Shown: piece after piece, positions 9,326-17,395 of the stretch
How the letters are laid out: every line of letters begins with the position of its first letter
Numbering within the stretch: position 1 is the first letter of the stretch
Origin: M3007 sp040397785
GTDB taxonomy: Bacteria > Bacteroidota > Bacteroidia > Chitinophagales > Saprospiraceae
DNA length: 64,000 nucleotides
Direction of reading: 5' to 3'
NCBI GenBank assembly: GCA_040397785.1
Contig: JBBAVI010000010.1
Span: 28,400 to 92,399, forward strand
The notes under the pieces: model-generated
The model's database searches: none
The model's input: the letters and a program-made list of their open reading frames with translations, nothing else
Told to the model about the DNA's origin: nothing
Position numbers and translations under genes: made by a program

Positions 9326-9922
9326 ATGAGTTTAAAAATTGGAATAATCGCAATCGTATTTTCCATCGTATGTGGTTATACATACTATGATTTCACCAGT
9401 AAAATTCTTTCCCGCCCTATGCAAACGGACACCATTACTACCGAACCAACTTCCTTTTTTTCCTATACGGTAAACAGCCTCGATGGCCAACCCGTTGCTT
9501 TGGAACAGTATAAAGGCAAAAAGATCATCGTCCTCAATGTCGCTTCAGAATGTGGTTACACGCCGCAATATGCTGCCTGGCAGGCTTTTTACGAAGCCCA
9601 TAAAGATAAAGTGGTCGTTTTAGGCTTCCCATGTAATGACTTTGGCGGCCAGGAACCCGGTGAAGCCAAAACCATTGCCGGTTTTTGCCAAAAAAATTAC
9701 GGGGTAACGTTTCCGATGTTTGAAAAAGTAGCCGTGAAAGGCGCCAGCAAAGCCCCGGTATATCAATGGCTGACCGATCCTGCCCTCAATGGCTGGAACA
9801 AACAGGAACCTACCTGGAACTTCTGCAAATATTTGATCGACGAAAACGGTAAACTGGTTAATTTCTTCGCCTCTGCGGTGAAACCAGATAATCCCGATTT
9901 TGTGGCGGCGATTGGGTTGTAA
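9326..9922 (+). CDS. Membrane-anchored glutathione peroxidase-family protein
   Basis: A 198-residue thiol peroxidase. The catalytic tetrad residues are visible: Cys76 in NVASECGYT (Cys instead of selenocysteine), Gln109 in FPCNDFGGQEPG, and Trp164-Asn165 in PTWNFCKYL. The N-terminus has a hydrophobic segment (residues 4-20) followed by about 25 polar residues, suggesting an uncleaved anchor with the enzyme on the periplasmic side. Family members of this cysteine type usually use thioredoxin rather than glutathione. ATG 9326 is chosen because it opens directly into the hydrophobic segment; the frame is open to 9284. Confidence 0.88.
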   Translation: MSLKIGIIAIVFSIVCGYTYYDFTSKILSRPMQTDTITTEPTSFFSYTVNSLDGQPVALEQYKGKKIIVLNVASECGYTPQYAAWQAFYEAHKDKVVVLGFPCNDFGGQEPGEAKTIAGFCQKNYGVTFPMFEKVAVKGASKAPVYQWLTDPALNGWNKQEPTWNFCKYLIDENGKLVNFFASAVKPDNPDFVAAIGL

Positions 9923-10000
9923 AAGGCCCGAAACGCACCTTACAGTACAAAAAAATTGTAAAGCATATTTTTATTAGCATCAACACAGTATAACACTATA

Positions 10001-10060
10001 TTCGGTGTTCGGTGTTCGAAGTATACTAATTTTAGTACATTTCGAACACCAAACACCAAA
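10001..10060. repeat. 60-nt long imperfect palindrome
   Basis: Left arm TTCGGTGTTCGGTGTTCGAA (10001-10020) pairs with right arm TTCGAACACCAAACACCAAA (10041-10060). The inner GTATACTAA and TTAGTACAT extend the stem, leaving only a few nucleotides of loop. The mismatches in the outer arms are C-A on the plus strand but G-U on the minus strand, so a minus-strand RNA would fold best. There is no T-run as in a normal terminator. It sits between the peroxidase stop and the 3' end of the convergent hypothetical gene. A related half-copy lies at 16112-16136. Confidence 0.7.
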
Positions 10061-10090
10061 TAAGGTCAAAATTTGTTTAGAAGCCTCCGT

Positions 10091-10426
10091 TTATTCCATA
10101 AAAAACCGCTTGCAAACATCAAGCGAAAAGGCAAGTAACCCTTCGTGCAATAACGCAATATTGCATTGCTCCACCGTATCCAATGCCAACAACTCGAACC
10201 CACATGCAAAATGGGAGGGCAAACTGGGCTTTTGGATTACAACACATACTTCAGACCCGCTTTTTACAACCTTAAGCAGAGATTGTTGCTGATCTACCAA
10301 AACAACACTTTCAATGGTTTCCGGCAACCAGATCGCATTTTTTTGAGGCACAGGGTCATCGTAGCGCGCCTGTGCCTGTAGATGTAGCGCAGATAACATG
10401 GCAATTGAAAAAAGTAATTTTCTCAT
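10091..10426 (-). CDS. Small secreted protein, unknown function
   Basis: A 111-residue protein with an N-terminal signal peptide (MRKLLFSIAMLSALHLQAQA), so probably periplasmic or outer-membrane associated. The mature part has four Cys (CVVIQK, FACGF, EQCNI, LDVCKRF), which could form disulfides. No family is recognised. It stands alone between the long palindrome and a 500-nt gene-free stretch. Signal peptide and codon use argue that it is real. Confidence 0.6.
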   Translation of the reverse strand: MRKLLFSIAMLSALHLQAQARYDDPVPQKNAIWLPETIESVVLVDQQQSLLKVVKSGSEVCVVIQKPSLPSHFACGFELLALDTVEQCNIALLHEGLLAFSLDVCKRFFME

Positions 10427-10930
10427 AATACTTTTTTAATAATGAGGGAAGAATATCCTTGACTAACCAAGGATTGCACTGCGAAGAAACAATAGAATAC
10501 GGTAGACTTTCAGACAAATACGGCCGAATTGAACCAATAAGCGGCTGAGATGAACAATACAGATACTTATTCAAGTAGAATGAATCATGCGCAAAAAAAA
10601 TGGTGCCTTATCTTTATAAGGCACCATAATAATCGCAAATAAATACCCAAGTGTCAGAAAAAAAATGATGGGGAGAACAGGCCGGAGGCCATTTACAAAG
10701 TATCGTATACTAAACGATTCGTCTCAAATTGATAACAAGGTGAATTGCCAAATTTGACCGTTTTTTACAATAAACGGTCAGTTTAGGGACAATCACTCTT
10801 GCCCACAAAGATAAAAGTTCAATATTTTTACGTTTTAAATATCATCCCGAATTGAACAAATTTGGGGGTTAATTGACATAGCGCCTACATGGTATTACGA
10901 TCATTACAAATGGGGGCTCATTTTACCCGA
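10427..10930. other. Gene-free spacer
   Basis: About 500 nt without a convincing gene. It contains the minus-strand terminator at 10593-10626. A short minus-strand frame (10356-10574) overlaps the secreted-protein gene and has no family signal. Confidence 0.5.
10593..10626 (-). terminator. Intrinsic terminator
   Basis: Perfect stem TGGTGCCTTA (10601-10610) with TAAGGCACCA (10617-10626). Eight A at 10593-10600 become a U-run after the hairpin on the minus strand. It would end transcription of the kinase operon whose last gene stops at 10931, about 300 nt upstream in transcription direction. Confidence 0.8.
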
Positions 10931-11980
10931 TCACGACATTCCTGATACAAGTTTTAAGGTCACAGCATATTCCAGTTCACTTTTTTCTTGCATGATTCCA
11001 TCTGGTAGCCCAATTGCATCATACTGGTTTTGGATGTAACGATGCCCAATACCCGCAGACACGCGGTTTTCAACCTTGGGGAGTATATTATTTATGATGG
11101 CAATATGGTCCGGCGAGGTTTGAATGATCCGGATACACAAAGGCCGTTCGATACTGGAAATATTATGGATCACACAGTTTTCAAGTAAAATCTGGAAAGC
11201 CCACGACGGGATATGATAATGACCAATTTCCTTGGGACAAATTTTTACTTCTACTTGAAGGCGATCTCCAAATTTAGTTTTCAGCATCTCCAAATATAAA
11301 TGGATTCCCTCCAACTCTTCTTCAACAGATACCCAATCCTGATTTTCAAGGATGAGGGCGCGGCGGTAAATAGTTGATAATTGCAGTACATATTGCTCCA
11401 AACTTTCATCCTTTTCTTCAATCATAGATTGCAGGATACCCAATGAATTGAACAAAAAATGGGGGTTTAGTTGTTGCTTTATCAATTGAATCTTTAACAT
11501 GTACTGGTCGCGCTCCAATTGTATTTTTTTTACGGCCTCTTCACGATGCGCGGTATTAAATACTTGTACATATTGAATGAGTAAAATTGAAACCGACGCA
11601 ATCATTATTCTAAACCATACGATCGACACACTGGGTAATCGGTATTGGTGTGGAATATTGAATCCAATGAATGTGATTATAATAAAAGCACAAAGCATCG
11701 TGAACAGCAACTGGATTATAAACCACCTTTTTATTTGCGCTATAATGATCGATTCGCCAATCTTTTCCATCAAGGCATTATTCAGCACGGAAACAAGACT
11801 CAAGGTTACTACCCCGTAAACGATATACCCAATTCCCCTGTTGGGGTCTTGCTGATAATTGAATGGGAACCCTAAAAGCAAACTAAATACCGGGAAAAAT
11901 ATGCTGAAAAGCACCCCCAACTTATTTCGATTGAAGAAACTGGACTTGTATGCCGGGATTTTAAACTTCTGCATTTCCAT
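10931..11980 (-). CDS. LytS/YehU-type membrane histidine kinase (copy 1)
   Basis: A sensor kinase of 349 residues with about four transmembrane helices (residues 20-155) and no separate sensor domain. A short coiled linker precedes the His_kinase domain, with phospho-acceptor His in QLNPHFLFNS. A degenerate-type HATPase follows (N box LLENCVIHN, G box GIGHRYIQNQY). Such kinases phosphorylate LytTR regulators. It is the last gene of a minus-strand cluster kinase - LytTR regulator - kinase, 63 nt after the regulator. From SILLIQYVQVFNT to the end it is nearly identical to the other kinase of the cluster, while the N-terminal membrane part is much more diverged. Confidence 0.87.
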   Translation of the reverse strand: MEMQKFKIPAYKSSFFNRNKLGVLFSIFFPVFSLLLGFPFNYQQDPNRGIGYIVYGVVTLSLVSVLNNALMEKIGESIIIAQIKRWFIIQLLFTMLCAFIIITFIGFNIPHQYRLPSVSIVWFRIMIASVSILLIQYVQVFNTAHREEAVKKIQLERDQYMLKIQLIKQQLNPHFLFNSLGILQSMIEEKDESLEQYVLQLSTIYRRALILENQDWVSVEEELEGIHLYLEMLKTKFGDRLQVEVKICPKEIGHYHIPSWAFQILLENCVIHNISSIERPLCIRIIQTSPDHIAIINNILPKVENRVSAGIGHRYIQNQYDAIGLPDGIMQEKSELEYAVTLKLVSGMS

Positions 11981-12043
11981 CAGATGATTTGTGTTAGAGT
12001 CTGTAAAAAATTATATTTCAGACCAGATAAGCTCATATCAAGA

Positions 12044-12796
12044 TTATCCGTATTCTAACCATTTCATAAATTCGGTCACTTTAAGGCGACTTACCACGAT
12101 GCGTTCAGCAACAGGAATTGTCAAATTGATGGAAACTTTTCGGTTAAAATAAGGTTCAACAGAGGATATTGCGGCTCGATTCAGAATCATTTGCCGATTT
12201 ACTCTAAAAAACTCCCTGGTACCCAACTTTTTTTCCAATTCAGCTACTGATTTGGGGATGACATATTGCTCGTTTTTGACCGTATAAAGGTAAACGATGT
12301 CATGGTCTAAATTAATCAGCGCAATATCCTTCAATTGAATTGGGTATATTTTATCCCGCATTTGCACCAACAAACACGAATTGTTCGGTAGTAACACCTC
12401 CTCTAGTTGCTTAGGCATGTTTGAGTTAAAAGACGGATCACATAATTTTTTTGTTTTTTCAAACGCTTTTTCAATATCTAATTGACTAAATGGCTTTAAA
12501 ATATAATCGATTCCATTGCTCTTAAATGCCTGCATGGTATAAGTATCATAGGTCGTGCAAAAAACAATGGGTGTTTTTACATCAATTTTCTTGAAAATAT
12601 CAAAACTTAAGCCATCATCCAATTGGACATCCATGAATATCATATCAATCCGATCTGTGTGATGTTCCAGAAACGCTACTGTTTCTTGAATAGAACTGCA
12701 CACGGAAATAACTTTATGGGCAGGGTCTATTTTTTCGACAGTCCTGGTAAGTAACCTGACAATTGGTGGTTCATTCTCAACGATCACAACGTTCAT
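12044..12796 (-). CDS. LytTR-family response regulator
   Basis: A 250-residue regulator with an intact receiver domain: acidic cluster VENEP, phospho-acceptor Asp in FMDVQLDDG, and Lys in ILKPF. A LytTR DNA-binding domain follows (FFRVNRQMILN, then the strand segment KVSINLTIPVAERIVVSRLK). The start codon overlaps the stop of the upstream kinase (ATGA, 12793-12796), so the two are translationally coupled and almost certainly a cognate pair. It lies between two similar kinases and could serve both. Target promoters are unknown. Confidence 0.9.
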   Translation of the reverse strand: MNVVIVENEPPIVRLLTRTVEKIDPAHKVISVCSSIQETVAFLEHHTDRIDMIFMDVQLDDGLSFDIFKKIDVKTPIVFCTTYDTYTMQAFKSNGIDYILKPFSQLDIEKAFEKTKKLCDPSFNSNMPKQLEEVLLPNNSCLLVQMRDKIYPIQLKDIALINLDHDIVYLYTVKNEQYVIPKSVAELEKKLGTREFFRVNRQMILNRAAISSVEPYFNRKVSINLTIPVAERIVVSRLKVTEFMKWLEYG

Positions 12797-13827
12797 TTCA
12801 CAAGTTTTAAAGTTACAGAATATTCCAATTCACTTTTTTCTAGCATAATCCCTCCCGGTTGCCCAATTGAATCATACTGATTTTGTATATAACGATGTCC
12901 AATACCGGCAGACACGCGGTTTTCAACCTTGGGGAGTATATTATTTATGATGGCAATACGATCCGGGGAGGTTTGAATGATCCGGATGCACAAAGGCTGT
13001 TCGATACTGGGAATATTATGGATCACACAGTTTTCAAGTAAAATCTGGAAAGCCCGCGATGGGATATGGGAATGCCCTGTTTCCTCAGGACTAATTTTTA
13101 CTTCCACTTGAAGGCGATCTCCAAATTTTGTTTTTAGCATCTCCAGATATAAATGGACTCCCTCCAACTCTTCTTCCACAGATACCCAATCCTTATTTTC
13201 AAGGATGAGGGCGCGGCGGTAAATGGTTGACAATTGCAGTACATAATGTTCCAAATTCTCGTCCTTTTCTTCTATCATAGATTGCAGGATACTCAATGAA
13301 TTGAACAAAAAATGGGGATTGAGTTGTTGCTTTATCAGTTGAATCTTTAAAAGGTATTGGTCGCGCTCCAATTGTACTTTTTTTACGGTCTCTTCACGAT
13401 ACACCGTATTAAATACCTGGACATACTGAATAAGTAAAATTGAAACCGTTGCCGACATTACTTTATACCAAGCGATGGTAATATTCCCCATTCGGTATTG
13501 ATTAGGAACACACATTTGAATGAGCAGAATGATCAAAGCAGCAAAAAGCAGGGTAAGTATAAACTGGACAATAAACCACTTTTTTATTTTCGCTTTAACA
13601 TTCATTGGGCCAATCCACTGAATGAAGGCATCATTCAACAAAGAGATAAAGGACAATGACACAATCCCGTAAAACAAATACCCAATGGCGCGAAATGGTT
13701 CTTGTTGATAATCAATTGGTTGTGCTAAAAACAAACTGGATACCGGATAGAAGATGCTAATCGACAATGCCAACTTATTTCGATTTATGTAATCATTCCG
13801 CATCACAAGGTTTTCCAACTCGGGCAT
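12793..13827 (-). CDS. LytS/YehU-type membrane histidine kinase (copy 2)
   Basis: A 344-residue kinase with the same plan as its neighbour 900 nt downstream: four predicted membrane helices, coiled linker, His in QLNPHFLFNS, N box LLENCVIHN and G box GIGHRYIQNQY. It is the first gene of the three-gene cluster and overlaps the LytTR regulator by 4 nt. Compared with copy 1, the first 130 residues share roughly half their positions, but the remainder is around nine-tenths identical by eye. This uneven divergence suggests gene conversion of the catalytic half. Confidence 0.88.
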   Translation of the reverse strand: MPELENLVMRNDYINRNKLALSISIFYPVSSLFLAQPIDYQQEPFRAIGYLFYGIVSLSFISLLNDAFIQWIGPMNVKAKIKKWFIVQFILTLLFAALIILLIQMCVPNQYRMGNITIAWYKVMSATVSILLIQYVQVFNTVYREETVKKVQLERDQYLLKIQLIKQQLNPHFLFNSLSILQSMIEEKDENLEHYVLQLSTIYRRALILENKDWVSVEEELEGVHLYLEMLKTKFGDRLQVEVKISPEETGHSHIPSRAFQILLENCVIHNIPSIEQPLCIRIIQTSPDRIAIINNILPKVENRVSAGIGHRYIQNQYDSIGQPGGIMLEKSELEYSVTLKLVK

Positions 13828-14184
13828 ATCCTCTAGTCCTTTATGTTCTTTTTAAAATTGAAACCAAGCCGTAGATCCAACAGTCTTTATTTTTGGACTA
13901 AACAAATAGCAAGCCAATTAAGTATACATTGTAAGTTTTTACATGATTTACACAATTTAGATGATTTCAAAAAACACACACAATACATTATTTTAATACA
14001 AAAACAAAAAGCATATAATCCACTAATTATAAAATATTTACACTTATCAAGTAAAATATATAAATATATTTTACTACTTGAAAAATCTTAAATTCATGCA
14101 ATAATACACATGCTGTAATTTATTACATGGATAAATACGGGCAACAAGGCCGTTTTTTGGGACGCAACCAAATATCTATTGTTG
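13828..14184. other. AT-rich gene-free spacer
   Basis: About 360 nt, very AT-rich. A forward frame (13843-14091) translates into Lys/Ile/Tyr-rich sequence typical of non-coding AT-rich DNA. No clear hairpin or promoter is seen. Confidence 0.5.
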
Positions 14185-14985
14185 TTACAAGAAACTGAGC
14201 AATGACGGCTTTTTTATGCCCCCTGCAAGGTCATATACAACGACTAATTGGTTGTAATAACGGTTGCATAAGGATGCATCTTTCAAATAGGCAACCATAT
14301 ATGGATGGTGTAAGGCTCTACTTTGCCTGCCTGCAAATTGTTCCGCCTGAAAATCAGCCGTGACATAGTTGATCATATTCGCCGATAACAGCACTTTGGC
14401 CTGCGCTTGTACCTTCTTGCCACAAAAAGTAGTGAGTGCCATCAGGTCCATTTGAAACGCACAACCCGTGTCCTTCATGCGCAGGAGAAAGGCTTCAGAA
14501 AAGCGGCCCAGCAGTTGTTCTGTATGCATCACAACGGGCACATAACCCCGACAAGAAAAATACCACAACTGTCTTAAAATTTCTGACATATCCTGCATCG
14601 CGTCTGGAATAGACACCATTACCTTGTTTTCATCAAAGGATAACAGAAAATCGTAATAGGGGCGCTGTTTCCAATCCAGCGCAAGCGGATACACCAACGC
14701 GGTGTCAAAGGCAACCAGCAAGCCGTCGGCATGTAAATCGGCTTTCAAGGCCAAAGATTTTTCCAACAACTGGATTTCAACAGGGATGGATGGCTGCGCT
14801 CGATCAATGCCTTCGTTTTCAAATAAAGGCGCCAGGGCACGTATCGTCCCCGTGATTACTTCACGATTTGGAAAACGATCGAAAAACGCCTTCGGGGTCA
14901 ACAAAGGGGGAGGATACGCAAAATGTGCATGGAAAGCATCCCGTTTCCCGCCAAAGGAAGCAGCACAAAAAAAAGCAAGTGTCAT
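14185..14985 (-). CDS. Degenerate CpsB/PHP-like protein (paralogue of 29805-30560)
   Basis: A 266-residue soluble protein without a signal peptide. Its C-terminal two thirds align by eye with the gene at 29805, which is recognisably related to CpsB/YwqE-type PHP tyrosine phosphatases. Matching segments are DENKVMVSIP with HENQVLIKLP, RGYVPVVMHTEQ with EDYVPVIAHPEK, and GCAFQMD with GCMFQVN. The metal-binding motifs of PHP enzymes (HxH near the N-terminus, TPH, terminal DxH) are not visible; one His of the VMH segment remains. It is therefore probably inactive as a phosphatase and may bind a partner or ligand. It stands alone in the regulatory island. Confidence 0.55.
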   Translation of the reverse strand: MTLAFFCAASFGGKRDAFHAHFAYPPPLLTPKAFFDRFPNREVITGTIRALAPLFENEGIDRAQPSIPVEIQLLEKSLALKADLHADGLLVAFDTALVYPLALDWKQRPYYDFLLSFDENKVMVSIPDAMQDMSEILRQLWYFSCRGYVPVVMHTEQLLGRFSEAFLLRMKDTGCAFQMDLMALTTFCGKKVQAQAKVLLSANMINYVTADFQAEQFAGRQSRALHHPYMVAYLKDASLCNRYYNQLVVVYDLAGGIKKPSLLSFL

Positions 14986-15419
14986 GGATTAAGCGATTAA
15001 ATTATATTGGACATGGCAGCATCTGGCAGCAATCGGCCCTAATAAGCGTATTTACAAGGCGGCCACCTTCTCTGAATCAAAAAAACAAGGGCTCAAGATT
15101 TTTAATTTTTTTGGACTTAAAAGATGCTTGCCCATGCAAAAACTCAAGTCAAAATATGTGAAAAACGAACTAAGCGCTGTAATTTGACTGTATTTTTATC
15201 CAATTACATGCATCATCGCCTGCATTTTCCATTTTTAAAACATAATTTTAATTAAATGATCCAAAAATGTACAAGGTCATCGTTTAGTTCCATTTATTGC
15301 GTCACCTTTGTTGGCCCTGGACAAAAGGATGGAACCGAATTATTTTATAAACAATTGAATATCAATTTTTTGTAAAATAAAGGAGTGCGCCGTTTTTATC
15401 GTGTGTTGGACTTAAAAAA
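14986..15419. other. Gene-free spacer between divergent genes
   Basis: About 430 nt, AT-rich. The 12-mer TTGGACTTAAAA occurs twice (15111-15122 and 15406-15417), the second just before the next start codon. No promoter fits the consensus well. Confidence 0.4.
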
Positions 15420-16082
15420 ATGAATCAGCACCACATTGCTGTTATTACTGAAAATGTAATAGCAAGCGCTACAATCGTTGAATACCTGACCCAAAACCAG
15501 GATTACTTATTTGATTGCAGTGATAGTATTGCCTCTTTTCTGGAATCCTTACGTTTGGAAAGTCAATTCGCTATTATCCTGTTAGAAGTTACAACGCATG
15601 GACAAAATGCGTTAAAACATTTTTACAAGTTGGGGAAGCTGGTTCCCAATGCCAAGATTCTGGTCTTTTTTGAACACCTTGATAAAGACCTGCTCATTGC
15701 GGCCATTAAAGCGGGAGCCGCTGGGTATTATGCGCTTAATACCGACTTGAAACTTTTATCCATTGCCATTGAAAACCTGCTGAACAACAACAGGGTGCTT
15801 TCACCGGAGGCTGTTATTTTCCTGATTGAGGCACTTGAAGGAAATCCACCCCCCACCCCCCACCCAACGCAAAACTTAAATGCCTACAACTTAAATCAGC
15901 GAGAAATTGCGATCATGAGCGGCCTATTAAACAACTTACAATACAAAGAAATTGCTACGCAAAATTTTGTCAGTATTAATACGGTACGACATTATGTACT
16001 TACACTGTATCGAAAAACAGGTGTAAATAACAGAAAAGGGTTGGTTAGAAAAATGGGGAACCCATCGTATAATAAACTCTAA
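15420..16082 (+). CDS. LuxR-type regulator with degenerate receiver
   Basis: A 220-residue protein with a receiver-like domain (1-125), a proline-rich linker (PPPTPHPT) and a LuxR/FixJ helix-turn-helix (about 150-210). The receiver lacks normal phosphorylation residues: the acceptor Asp is Glu (ILLEVTTHG), the acidic pair is reduced (ITENV), and the conserved Lys is gone (GYYALNTD). The Glu could mimic the phosphorylated state. The HTH is very similar to that of the next gene, and the segment VSINTVRHYV containing the recognition helix is identical. It was probably formed by duplication of that gene. Confidence 0.85.
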   Translation: MNQHHIAVITENVIASATIVEYLTQNQDYLFDCSDSIASFLESLRLESQFAIILLEVTTHGQNALKHFYKLGKLVPNAKILVFFEHLDKDLLIAAIKAGAAGYYALNTDLKLLSIAIENLLNNNRVLSPEAVIFLIEALEGNPPPTPHPTQNLNAYNLNQREIAIMSGLLNNLQYKEIATQNFVSINTVRHYVLTLYRKTGVNNRKGLVRKMGNPSYNKL

Positions 16083-16111
16083 TTTGTTTTCGGTAATAAA
16101 AACATAATAGG

Positions 16112-16136
16112 TTTCGTACATTTCAAACACCAAACA
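16112..16136. repeat. Half-copy of the 10001-10060 palindrome
   Basis: The 25 nt at 16112-16136 match 10031-10055 (right arm and inner stem of the long palindrome) at 23 positions. It lies 30 nt after the stop codon of the degenerate LuxR regulator. No matching left arm is seen here. The rest of the spacer 16083-16376 is AT-rich without a gene. Confidence 0.5.
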
Positions 16137-16376
16137 TTGTATAAATAAACAATTTTCAATAATATAAACATTAATTCATATTTTATAAGTGTAGTGATTG
16201 AACATTATTGGGAGAAGAATGTTATGGGCCTGATTATTTTGATGTACCAATTAATGCAATTTTCATGCAATACTTATGTAACGAATGAAAATAATTGACA
16301 AAAATGGCAAACATGTAAAAAAAGCCAGTGCATTTTGATATCTCGATTCATTCAACCACCTTTGCAAAAAAAATAG

Positions 16377-17030
16377 ATGAATATTGTAATCATTGAGGAT
16401 GAACCCATGCTCAGAGCCGACATGACTGAGTTTTTGCAGGCACAAGGCACTTTTCGCGTAGCATCTTTTGAGTCAATAGGTTCCTTTGTGGATTACTTTT
16501 CCATGGATACAAAAGTGGATCTGCTGCTGCTGGATGTGATGCTCAACGGCCAGAATTCATTGATCCACTTGTTCAAAATCAAGCGTTTGGTGCCCAATGC
16601 GAAAGTTTTGATTGTTACCGGAAGCAACACGGAGGCTTTTATGATGAAAGCATTGGCCGAAGGTGCCGAAGGGTATTACCTGAAAGGCGCGGATCTGCAA
16701 CTATTACTAGGCGCCATTCAAAATGTAATTACCCACAGCGCCTACATCGATCCAACCCTAACCAAAGCACTGATTAAACGCTGTAAAACCAATGTGACAG
16801 AACAACCTCCTGCTTCGCCGGAGCTGAACTACATGGCACAAAACTTTGACCTGAATAAGCGTGAAATGGAAATCCTCACCGGACTTTCGGAAGGAATGCG
16901 CTACAAGGAAATTGCCGAACGCTACCATGTAAGCATCAATACGGTACGGCACTACGTCCTTTCTCTTTACCGAAAAACCGATGTAAATAATCGAAAAGAA
17001 CTCATTAAAAAAGCCAAAACCTTGTCCTAA
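16377..17030 (+). CDS. LuxR-type response regulator with intact receiver
   Basis: A 217-residue NarL/FixJ-like regulator. The receiver is complete: acidic residues in IIEDEP, phospho-acceptor Asp in LLLDVMLNG, Thr in IVTGS and Lys in YYLKGAD. The C-terminal helix-turn-helix (about 150-210) has LNKREMEILTGLSEGMRYKE and VSINTVRHYV. It is paralogous to the preceding gene and 294 nt downstream of it. The sequence TTG - 19 nt - CACCTTTG ending just before the ATG is a near-consensus promoter that would give a very short leader. No kinase is directly coupled to it; the nearby orphan kinases are candidates. Confidence 0.9.
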   Translation: MNIVIIEDEPMLRADMTEFLQAQGTFRVASFESIGSFVDYFSMDTKVDLLLLDVMLNGQNSLIHLFKIKRLVPNAKVLIVTGSNTEAFMMKALAEGAEGYYLKGADLQLLLGAIQNVITHSAYIDPTLTKALIKRCKTNVTEQPPASPELNYMAQNFDLNKREMEILTGLSEGMRYKEIAERYHVSINTVRHYVLSLYRKTDVNNRKELIKKAKTLS

Positions 17031-17395
17031 CAACCTTATCTGATAAGCACCTTTGGAATTAGCCCTGTTATAATATAGCCCAATTAAAAGACAAAACGCG
17101 TACCGAAAACAAATACTTAATCCTCCTCGTCCGATTATCGATTTTTGAACCCTGGATTTCTTGTCTCCCCAATTTACCCATTGCAGGGTAATACTTTTGG
17201 ATTATGGTAAGTCCGCGACATACCGTGATACCCTTAAACGTCGTGCCCTATAGCAATGCAATTAAACCAGTGAATTCATAATTGGTCTTGTTGCGGTGAG
17301 GAGCAACAAGGCTATTACCAACACCTATATATTTGGTGAATTTCATGGTCATTCAAGATGGGACCAAATTCATCAAGGAATAAAAGACAAAGCTC
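17031..17395. other. Gene-free spacer
   Basis: About 365 nt without a gene. It includes the CTTGTTGC hairpin described separately. No consensus promoter was recognised. Confidence 0.4.
17287..17310 (+). promoter_or_regulatory. CTTGTTGC hairpin upstream of hybrid kinase
   Basis: Perfect 8-bp stem CTTGTTGC/GCAACAAG with loop GGTGAGGA, 85 nt before the start codon of the receiver-kinase gene. The same stem with loop CGTGAGAA lies at 18490-18513, before the degenerate paralogue. There is no T-run, so it is not a standard terminator. It may be an RNA structure or a protein-binding palindrome. Confidence 0.5.

Noticed and set aside
10356..10574. 72-codon minus-strand frame overlapping the start of the small secreted-protein gene
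   Set aside because: No motif, and it overlaps a gene that has a clear signal peptide.
13843..14091. 82-codon frame after the kinase cluster
   Set aside because: Extremely AT-rich, Lys/Ile/Tyr-rich translation and no start context; typical random frame.
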